A DNA stretch of 37,242 nt from Actinomadura darangshiensis (GTDB lineage: Bacteria > Actinomycetota > Actinomycetes > Streptosporangiales > Streptosporangiaceae). Position numbers and translations under genes: made by a program. Location: NCBI RefSeq assembly GCF_004349235.1, contig NZ_SMKY01000061.1, forward strand, positions 1-37,242, in the 5' to 3' direction. Positions 31,407-37,242 of the stretch are shown in pieces. The notes beneath the pieces were generated by a model that was given only the letters and a program-made list of their open reading frames with translations, did no database searches and was not told the origin of the DNA. The first letter of the stretch is position 1, and every line of letters begins with the position of its first letter.

Positions 31407-32627
31407 GTGACCACGCCGCTGGAGGAACGCTCGCCGCTGAAACCGTGGGCCGGGGTCCCGAGCGAGCTGTCCACCATGTTCCGGCCCCACCTGGACGCCC
31501 TCGCCGAGGAGATGATCGAGGAGATCCTCGCCGGCATCCCCGAGTACTCCCGCCCGCAGGACGAGGAGTACGCGCGGCTCGTCCGGCTCGCCGTCGAGGG
31601 CGCGCTGCGCCAGTTCGTCGACCTCATCATGGACCCCGAGAGCTCCTGGGAGCCGGTCGCCGCCGTCTACCGCGAGATCGGCTGGGCCGAGGCCCGCGAA
31701 GGCCGCAACCTGGACATCCTGCAGACGTCGCTGCGGCTCGGCGCCCGGGTCGCGTGGCGCCGGCTCGCCGCCGAGTCCGAGCACTACAACATCTCCCGCC
31801 GCACCCTCGCCAGCATCGCCGAGGCCATCTTCGCGTTCCTGGACGAGATCGCCCGCGCCGCCACCGAGGGCTACACCAAGGCCCGCGAGCAGGAGGCCGG
31901 CGAGCTGGAGCACCGCCGCCGGCGGCTGCTGGACATGCTGCTCGCCGAGCCGCCCGCCGCCCCGCAGGCCGTCGCCGACCTGGCCCGCCTCGCGCAGTGG
32001 CGCGTCCCGCGGACGGTCGCGGCCGTCGTCCTGTACGAGCGGGGGCAGCAGCCGTTCTCGCACCCGTCGCTGCCGCCCGACGTGCTCTCGGACGTCAACC
32101 GCCGCGAGCCGTGCCTGCTCGTCCCCGACCCGGAGGGCCCCGGGCGCGGCCGGATGCTGGAGTCGGCGCTGCGCACCTGGGTGGCGGCGCTCGGCCCGAC
32201 CGTCCGCGTCGAGGACGCGGCCAAGTCGCTGCGCTGGGCCCGCGAGGCGCTGCCGCTCGCGCGCCGCGGCATCGTCCCGTCCGACCGGCTGATCCGCTGC
32301 GCCGACCACATGCCGGCGCTCGTCGTGTTCAAGGACGAGGAGCTGGTCCGCGCGGTCGCCGACCTGCGGCTCGCGCCGCTGCGGACCGTCCGGCCGCGGC
32401 ACCGCGAGCGGCTGATGCGGACGCTGCTCGCCTGCCTGCAGAACGGGTTCAACGCCACCGAGGTCGCGACCCGGCTGCACGTCCACCCGCAGACCGTCCG
32501 GTACCGGCTGCACCAGCTGGAGGAGCTGTTCGGCGGGCGGCTGCACGAGCCGGACGCGCGGCTGGAGATGGAGATGGCGCTGACCGTCTGGCTCACCGCC
32601 CCGCCCAGCGCTCCATCAAACGATTGA
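31407..32627 (+). CDS. PucR-family transcriptional regulator
   Basis: A 406-aa protein. The N-terminal ~170 residues are helical and acidic, a putative ligand-binding RsbRD-like region. A GGDEF-like degenerate central part follows. The C-terminal PucR helix-turn-helix is RTLLACLQNGFNATEVATRLHVHPQTVRYRLHQLEELFG (about 345-385). PucR-type regulators usually control nitrogen, purine or amino-acid catabolism. GTG at 31407 is chosen because GGGGAGG lies 8 nt upstream; a GTG three codons earlier overlaps that site. Its stop codon lies within the -35 of the next gene's promoter. Confidence 0.88.
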   Translation: MTTPLEERSPLKPWAGVPSELSTMFRPHLDALAEEMIEEILAGIPEYSRPQDEEYARLVRLAVEGALRQFVDLIMDPESSWEPVAAVYREIGWAEAREGRNLDILQTSLRLGARVAWRRLAAESEHYNISRRTLASIAEAIFAFLDEIARAATEGYTKAREQEAGELEHRRRRLLDMLLAEPPAAPQAVADLARLAQWRVPRTVAAVVLYERGQQPFSHPSLPPDVLSDVNRREPCLLVPDPEGPGRGRMLESALRTWVAALGPTVRVEDAAKSLRWAREALPLARRGIVPSDRLIRCADHMPALVVFKDEELVRAVADLRLAPLRTVRPRHRERLMRTLLACLQNGFNATEVATRLHVHPQTVRYRLHQLEELFGGRLHEPDARLEMEMALTVWLTAPPSAPSND

Positions 32628-32653
32628 CGGGTTTTCGTCCGAGCGCCTAGCGT
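32624..32653 (+). promoter_or_regulatory. Promoter of the TetR-GPH-PLP operon, predicted leaderless
   Basis: TTGACG (32624-32629) and TAGCGT (32648-32653) are separated by 18 bp. The expected start site, 6-7 bp further on, coincides with the ATG at 32660, which has no Shine-Dalgarno. This fits a leaderless mRNA. The -35 overlaps the stop codon of the preceding pucR-like gene. Confidence 0.6.
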
Positions 32654-32659
32654 GTGGAC

Positions 32660-33268
32660 ATGACCAGCAGCGATTCCGGCCGGGACCGGATCCTGGACGC
32701 CGCCACGCGGCTGTTCGCCGCGCTCGGCTACGACGGGACGTCCACCCGCATGATCGCCGAGACGGCCGGGCTCAACGTCTCCACCGTCGCCTACCACGTC
32801 GGCGGCAAGCGCGACCTGTACCTCGCCGTGATGGAACGCGCCCACCTGGCCGAGCGCGCCGCCCTCGACGCGGCGCTCGCCGAGATGGCCCTGGACGCCG
32901 AGGGGCTGCTGACGCTGGTCGACCGCTACGTAGACTTCTGCATCGAGCGTCCGGAGGTGCCCGCGCTGTGGATGCACCGGTGGCTGTCGGACGCCGCCGA
33001 CGTCGCGCACCTTGAGGACCAGTACGTCCGGCCGCTCATGCGGATGGTCACCGAGGCGGCCCGCGAGATCGTCCCGGACGGCGTCGACGTCGAGTTCGTC
33101 GTGTGGACCGTCGTCTGGTGCACGCACGGGTTCGGCTGCGGCGGCGTCCTCGACGCCGGCGGGCACCGCGGGGGCCTGGACGACCCGCGCGCCGTCGCCC
33201 GGTTCCGCGCGCACATGCGCCGCACCGTCGCCGCGGCGATCCGGTCGCCCGCCGGCAGCGCCGCATGA
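32660..33268 (+). CDS. TetR-family regulator of the transporter/PLP operon
   Basis: A 202-aa protein with N-terminal helix-turn-helix (RILDAATRLFAALGYDGTSTRMIAETAGLNVSTVAYHVGGKRDLYLAVMERA, about 10-60) and a Trp-rich helical ligand-binding domain (ALWMHRWLSDAAD, VWTVVWCTHGF). Probable autoregulator of the operon it heads. No Shine-Dalgarno precedes the ATG, consistent with a leaderless transcript; an in-frame GTG two codons earlier would place translation upstream of the predicted mRNA start. Its stop overlaps the transporter start by 4 nt (ATGA). Confidence 0.9.
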   Translation: MTSSDSGRDRILDAATRLFAALGYDGTSTRMIAETAGLNVSTVAYHVGGKRDLYLAVMERAHLAERAALDAALAEMALDAEGLLTLVDRYVDFCIERPEVPALWMHRWLSDAADVAHLEDQYVRPLMRMVTEAAREIVPDGVDVEFVVWTVVWCTHGFGCGGVLDAGGHRGGLDDPRAVARFRAHMRRTVAAAIRSPAGSAA

Positions 33269-34602
33269 CCGCCGCGCTGCCCCGGCGGCGGCTCCTCGGC
33301 TACGGCGTCGGCTCGATCGGCACCGGTGTGTTCTCCTCGGTCCCCGGGCTGCTGCTCCTCTACTACCTGACCGACGTCCTCGGCGTCTCCGCCGCGATCG
33401 CCGGGGCCGTCCTCGTCGTGCCCAAGGCGTGGGACGTGCTGCTCAACCCGATCGTCGGCGCCGCCAGCGACCGCGAGGCCGTCCGCACCGGGCGCCGCAC
33501 CCGGCTGCTGCTGCTCGGCGCGCTGACGCTGCCGTTCCTGTTCGCCGCCATGTTCGCCGTCCCGGCCGACTCGCCGGGCGCCGCCGCCGTCTGGGCCGGG
33601 GTCATGTTCCTGCTGGCCGCGTCCGCGTTCGCCTGCTTCCAGGTGCCCTACGTCGCGCTGCCCGCCGAGATCTCCGACGACCCGTCCGAGCGGGGGCGCG
33701 CGATGGCGTGGCGCGTCGTCTGCGTGACGCTCGGCATCCTGGTCGCCGGCGGCGCCGCGCCCGCCCTGACCGACGCCGCCGGCGGCGGGCGCGCCGGATA
33801 CGCGCTGATGGGCGCCGCGATCGGGCTCGTGATGGGCGTCGCGATGGTGGCGAGCACGGCGGCGACCCGGTGGATCCCGTCCCGGCCGGGGCCGCGCCCG
33901 CTCGGGCTGGCCGCCGCGCTGCGCACCGCCCGCGGCAACCGGCCGTTCTTCCTGCTGGTCGCCGCCTGCGTGGCGCAGATCCTCGCCGTCGGGATCATGC
34001 TGGCCGGCGCGCCGTACATCGCGACCTACCGGCTGGACGACTACGGGCTGACCTCGGCGATGTTCATCTGCATGGTCGGCCCGAGCGCGTTCGCGGTGCC
34101 GGTGTGGCGGTGGCTGTCGCACAGGTACGGAGTCGTCGAGTGCTACATCGCGGGGGTGCTGCTGCTCGCCGCGACGGGCCTGGCGAGCTATCCGCTCATC
34201 ACGTCCGTCCCGGGCGTGCTGCTGCTCGCCGGCCTGGTCGGTGTCGGCTACGCGGCCGTGCAGTACCTGTCGCTGGTGCTGCTGCCGGAGACCGTCCACG
34301 CCGATGCCGGACGGACCGGGCACGCGCAGTCCGGCGCCTTCACCGGCCTGTACACGGCGGCCGAGACCGGCGCGCTGGCCCTCGGACCCGGCGTCTTCGC
34401 GCTGGTCCTCGCCGCCTCGTCGTTCCGGTCGTCCGATTTCGACACCCCCGTCGTGCAGCCCGGCTCGGCGCTCACCGGGATGAGCGTCGGGTTCACGCTC
34501 GTCCCCGCCGCGCTGCTGCTGATCAGCGTCCCGCCGCTGCTCGCGTACCGGCGGGCGACCGGCCCCCGACCCGTAGAGGAAGCACCGGAACATGCCGTCT
34601 GA
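33265..34602 (+). CDS. GPH-family (MelB-like) cation/solute symporter
   Basis: A 445-aa protein with about 12 hydrophobic segments. Near the N-terminus, VVPKAWDVLLNPIVGAASDR matches the K-x-WD-x3-(D/N)P-x-x-G-x3-SDR signature of the glycoside-pentoside-hexuronide family, and FQVPYVALPAEISDDPSERGRAMAWR is the second conserved loop. It moves a solute with Na+ or H+. Many GPH members carry sugars, but actinobacterial ones also carry other small molecules, so the substrate is open. It sits between a TetR gene and a PLP lyase gene, overlapping both, and is probably specific for the lyase's substrate or product. Confidence 0.9.
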   Translation: MTAALPRRRLLGYGVGSIGTGVFSSVPGLLLLYYLTDVLGVSAAIAGAVLVVPKAWDVLLNPIVGAASDREAVRTGRRTRLLLLGALTLPFLFAAMFAVPADSPGAAAVWAGVMFLLAASAFACFQVPYVALPAEISDDPSERGRAMAWRVVCVTLGILVAGGAAPALTDAAGGGRAGYALMGAAIGLVMGVAMVASTAATRWIPSRPGPRPLGLAAALRTARGNRPFFLLVAACVAQILAVGIMLAGAPYIATYRLDDYGLTSAMFICMVGPSAFAVPVWRWLSHRYGVVECYIAGVLLLAATGLASYPLITSVPGVLLLAGLVGVGYAAVQYLSLVLLPETVHADAGRTGHAQSGAFTGLYTAAETGALALGPGVFALVLAASSFRSSDFDTPVVQPGSALTGMSVGFTLVPAALLLISVPPLLAYRRATGPRPVEEAPEHAV

Positions 34603-36016
34603 CCACCTCCCGGAGGCGGGCCGCCCGGCCGCCGGGCTGCTCACCGAACTCGCCCGGCTGCGGGAGGGCGACCTGCCCGTCCGCGGCGGCCAGGTCACCG
34701 CCTACGTCTACGACACCGGACGCGAGGCGGTGCACGACCTCGCCGCCACCGCCTACCTGGAGATGCTGGAGGTCAACTGCCTGGACCCCACCGCGTTCCC
34801 CAGCATCGTCGCCCTGGAGCGCCAGGTCGTCGGGTTCGCGGCGGACCGGCTGGGCGGCGGATCGGGTGTTTTCAGCAGCGGCGGCACGGAGTCGATCATG
34901 CTGGCGGTGAAGGCCGCCCGGGACGCCCGTCCGGTGGAGGGACGGCCCCAGATCGTCCTGCCCACGACGGCGCACCCCGCGTTCCACAAGGCGGCGCACT
35001 ACCTCGGCATGGAGGTCGTGCACGTCCCGGTCGACGACGCGTTCCGCGCCGACCCGGCTGCGATCGAGGCCGCGCTGACTCCCCGCACGGTCCTCGTCGT
35101 CGTCTCCGCACCGTCCTATCCGCACGGTGTCATGGACCCGATCCCGGAGGTCGCCTCTCTGGCGTTCTCAGCGGGCGTCCTGTGCCACGTTGACGCGTGC
35201 GTCGGCGGCTGGGTCCTGCCCTGGCTGCGGGAGAACGGACGCGACGTCCCGCCGTTCGACCTCTCCGTGCCGGGCGTGACGTCCCTTTCCTGTGATCTGC
35301 ACAAGTACGGGTACTCGCCCAAGGGCGCCTCGGTCGTCCTGTTCGCCGACGAGTCGCTCCGCCGGCACGCCTACTTCGCGTCCGCCGAATGGCCCGGATA
35401 CACCGTCATCAACGCGGGCGTGCAGAGCAGCAAGAGCGCCGGCCCGCTCGGCGCCGCGTGGGCGACGCTCATGGCGATCGGCGCGCAGGGCTACCGCGAC
35501 CTCGCCGAGAACGCGATGAAGGCGGCGGAGCGGCTGCGCGCGGGCGTCGCCGGCATCCCCGGCCTGCGGGTGCTCGGCGACCCCGTCGCGCCGCTCGTCG
35601 CCGTCGCGTCCGACGACCCGGAACTGGACGTGTTCGTCCTCGCCGACGAGGCCCGCGCACGCGGCTGGTTCTTCCAGCCGCAGCTGTCCTACCAGGGCAT
35701 TCCGCCGAACCTGCACTTCACCCTGACCGGCGTCAGCGACGTCGGCGCCCTCCTGGCGGCGCTGGCCGACGCGGCGAAGGCGGCCCGCGCCGCCGGGCCG
35801 CCGGACGTCCCGTCCGACCTGGTGGACGCGCTCGCCGGCCTGGACCTCGACAGCCTCGACGACGCCGGTTTCGCCGGGCTGCTCGCCTCGGTCGGCGTCG
35901 ACCTGGCCGGCGGCGGCGAACCCGAGATGGCCGTGGTCAACGCCATCCTCGACGCGCTGCCGCCCGCCACCCGCGAGGCCCTCCTGATCCGCTTCCTGTC
36001 GGCCCTGTACGCGTGA
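34592..36016 (+). CDS. PLP-dependent decarboxylase/lyase (sphingosine-1-phosphate lyase-like)
   Basis: A 474-aa fold-type I PLP enzyme. Its motifs follow sphingosine-1-phosphate lyase and group II decarboxylases: FSSGGTESIMLAV (95-107), Asp that contacts the pyridine N in CHVDACVGGW (D201), and Schiff-base Lys in SCDLHKYGYSPKG (H237-K238). S1P lyase cleaves phosphorylated sphingoid bases to an aldehyde and phosphoethanolamine; amino-acid decarboxylation is the alternative. The usual N-terminal membrane anchor of eukaryotic SPL is absent. The C-terminal ~90 residues (DLVDALAGLDLDSLDD onward) look like an added helical module. Its start overlaps the transporter's end by 11 nt, so it is translationally coupled. 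Confidence 0.86.
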   Translation: MPSDHLPEAGRPAAGLLTELARLREGDLPVRGGQVTAYVYDTGREAVHDLAATAYLEMLEVNCLDPTAFPSIVALERQVVGFAADRLGGGSGVFSSGGTESIMLAVKAARDARPVEGRPQIVLPTTAHPAFHKAAHYLGMEVVHVPVDDAFRADPAAIEAALTPRTVLVVVSAPSYPHGVMDPIPEVASLAFSAGVLCHVDACVGGWVLPWLRENGRDVPPFDLSVPGVTSLSCDLHKYGYSPKGASVVLFADESLRRHAYFASAEWPGYTVINAGVQSSKSAGPLGAAWATLMAIGAQGYRDLAENAMKAAERLRAGVAGIPGLRVLGDPVAPLVAVASDDPELDVFVLADEARARGWFFQPQLSYQGIPPNLHFTLTGVSDVGALLAALADAAKAARAAGPPDVPSDLVDALAGLDLDSLDDAGFAGLLASVGVDLAGGGEPEMAVVNAILDALPPATREALLIRFLSALYA

Positions 36017-36039
36017 GCGCCCTGCCCGCGTGACCGTGC

Positions 36040-37242
36040 TCAGCCCAGCCGGATTAGCCGCTTGACGATGGACGGGTCCCGGACCCAGTCCACCTTCAGC
36101 GGCACCCGCGCCGCGCCGGCGTTCACGACGCCGACCTGATCGCCCACTTCGGCGTCGGCCGGCGGCTCACCTTCGAACCGCACCGGCACCGTGAGCCCGG
36201 GCCAGCCGACGACGGTCACCGGCGACGTGGCGTCCAGCCCGGTGCGGCCGTCCAGGCCGTCGTCGAGGTAGGCGGCCATGTCCCCCTTGCGGGCCAGGGG
36301 CGCCGCGACCAGCGCCCGCTCGGCCGCGACGAGGACGCTCTCCGCCGAGTTGACGGCGTCGGCCGCGCTGGGGGACTTCTGCCCCATCACCGCGCCCACG
36401 ATCAGCGTCATCGCGCCGCCGACGTTCTTGTGCGCCGCGAACACGAAGTTCCCGCCGGCGGCGTCGGTGTATCCGGTCTTTCCGGCGACCACGCCGTTGC
36501 GTCCCAGGATGAAGTTGCCGCCCTGCCGCGGGGGCCCGCCGCCGTCCGGCACGTACGTCCGGTTGTTCACGATCTCGGTGAAGGCCGGGATCTGCATGGC
36601 GGCCCGCATCAGCTTCACCTGGTCGGCGGCCGTGCTGACCGTCCCGGAGTCGTAGCCGCTGGGGTCGGTGTAGCGGGTGCCGGTCATCCCCAGCGACTTG
36701 GCCGCGGCGTTCATCTTCGCGACGAACGCCTGCTCGTTGCCGGAGTCCCAGCGGGCGAGCTCGTGCGCCAGGTCGTTCGCCGAGATGATGAGCAGCGCCT
36801 CCAGCGCCTTGCGCTGCGTCAGCCGCTGGTTCGCGGTGACGCCGAGCAGCGACTCGCCGCGCTTCTTGCGGGCCGGGATCTGCGCCGCCGCCTGCGGCGA
36901 CACCGTCAGCACCGGGCCCGCCTCGCCGGTGCGCAGCGGGTGGTCCTTCAGGTACACGTAGGCCGTCATCACCTTGGCGACACTCGCCGTGGGCGTCGGC
37001 GCGGACCCGCCCGAGGAGCCCATCGTCCCGACGCCGTCCACGTAGACGACGGACTGCCCTGCCGTCGGCCACGGCAGCGTCGGCGCCTGCCCCGGGAACG
37101 TGTGGCTCGACGCGACGACCAGCCGCACCTTCGGCTCAGGCGGCGGCCGCAGCAGCTGCCCGGTGACGACCCCGGCCACGAGCACCACGGCGGCCATCAG
37201 AACGACGAGCCAGCGCCGGCCGCCCTTCTTCTCCTCGACCGG
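36040..37242 (-). CDS. D-alanyl-D-alanine carboxypeptidase, 5' end cut by window edge
   Basis: The frame is open to the window's last base: codons for PVEEKKGGRRWLVVL precede the first in-window ATG (37197), so the true start lies outside. A basic segment then one transmembrane helix (WLVVLMAAVVLVAGVVTG) place the catalytic domain outside the cell. It has all three serine-DD-peptidase motifs, numbered from that ATG: SVAK (72-75), SAND (139-142) and KTG (240-242). A C-terminal beta domain follows (about 300-385). It removes terminal D-Ala from peptidoglycan stem peptides. Convergent with the PLP lyase, with a 23-bp gap that shows no clear terminator. Confidence 0.93.
   Translation of the reverse strand, partial: PVEEKKGGRRWLVVLMAAVVLVAGVVTGQLLRPPPEPKVRLVVASSHTFPGQAPTLPWPTAGQSVVYVDGVGTMGSSGGSAPTPTASVAKVMTAYVYLKDHPLRTGEAGPVLTVSPQAAAQIPARKKRGESLLGVTANQRLTQRKALEALLIISANDLAHELARWDSGNEQAFVAKMNAAAKSLGMTGTRYTDPSGYDSGTVSTAADQVKLMRAAMQIPAFTEIVNNRTYVPDGGGPPRQGGNFILGRNGVVAGKTGYTDAAGGNFVFAAHKNVGGAMTLIVGAVMGQKSPSAADAVNSAESVLVAAERALVAAPLARKGDMAAYLDDGLDGRTGLDATSPVTVVGWPGLTVPVRFEGEPPADAEVGDQVGVVNAGAARVPLKVDWVRDPSIVKRLIRLG

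Noticed and set aside
1..37242. tRNA, rRNA, CRISPR arrays, insertion sequences, phage genes
   Set aside because: No cloverleaf-like gene ending in a CCA context, regular spaced repeats, transposase motifs or terminal inverted repeats were seen.

Overview
The window is very GC-rich, with almost all codons ending in G or C, many GTG/TTG starts and many 4-nt ATGA/GTGA stop-start overlaps. It encodes a DUF6230 protein, LuxR-type two-component pairs, PucR and TetR regulators, CYP125-like P450s and a serine-type D-Ala-D-Ala carboxypeptidase. This fits a filamentous actinomycete, probably Streptosporangiales such as Thermomonosporaceae/Actinomadura; the genus is inference. I see no tRNA, rRNA, CRISPR array, transposase or phage gene. 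No gap between genes exceeds 300 bases.

Layout. (1) 19-8247, all minus strand: DUF6230 membrane protein; receiver-only response regulator; histidine kinase/LuxR pair; two tandem membrane-anchored esterase-family proteins, the second without any catalytic triad residue; an internally deleted cytochrome P450; a sensorless kinase/LuxR pair. (2) 8504-10066 plus: a metallo-beta-lactamase/SCP2-like/Rieske protein ending in a strong hairpin, then a 49-aa single-pass membrane ORF with a TTG start. (3) 10361-21588: a compact Wzx/Wzy exopolysaccharide locus. Eight minus-strand genes run Wzz-like protein, sugar aminotransferase, CapD-like SDR, GT4, Wzy, Wzx, priming phosphoglycosyl transferase and TIM-barrel glycosidase-like protein. 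An orphan LuxR regulator precedes them and a divergent UDP-sugar epimerase closes with a 14-bp hairpin. (4) 21748-26993 plus: a five-gene translationally coupled lipid-modification cassette (COG2907 flavoprotein, DUF1365, two different cyclopropane-fatty-acid-synthase-type methyltransferases, DUF1295), followed by a HEAT-repeat protein. (5) 28600-30608: a full-length P450 divergent from a TetR gene, with a tiny ORF coupled to the P450 start. (6) 30676-36016 plus: LysE exporter, PucR regulator, and a TetR/GPH-transporter/PLP-lyase operon with an apparently leaderless promoter. (7) The window ends in a D-Ala-D-Ala carboxypeptidase cut at its N terminus.

How the genes work together. Region 3 looks like one machine: GalE and the aminotransferase supply sugars, the PGT primes the lipid carrier, GT4 extends, Wzx flips, Wzy polymerises, Wzz sets length and the glycosidase-like protein may trim. 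Region 4 probably methylates or cyclopropanates acyl chains on membrane phospholipids and then reduces or oxidises the product. The most unusual items are the pseudo-esterase beside its intact paralogue, the P450 missing about 120 internal residues, the SDR whose Met-x-x-x-Lys has become Phe-x-x-x-Met, the three-domain MBL/SCP2/Rieske protein, two short ORFs with non-standard starts, and several well-formed operator-like palindromes.
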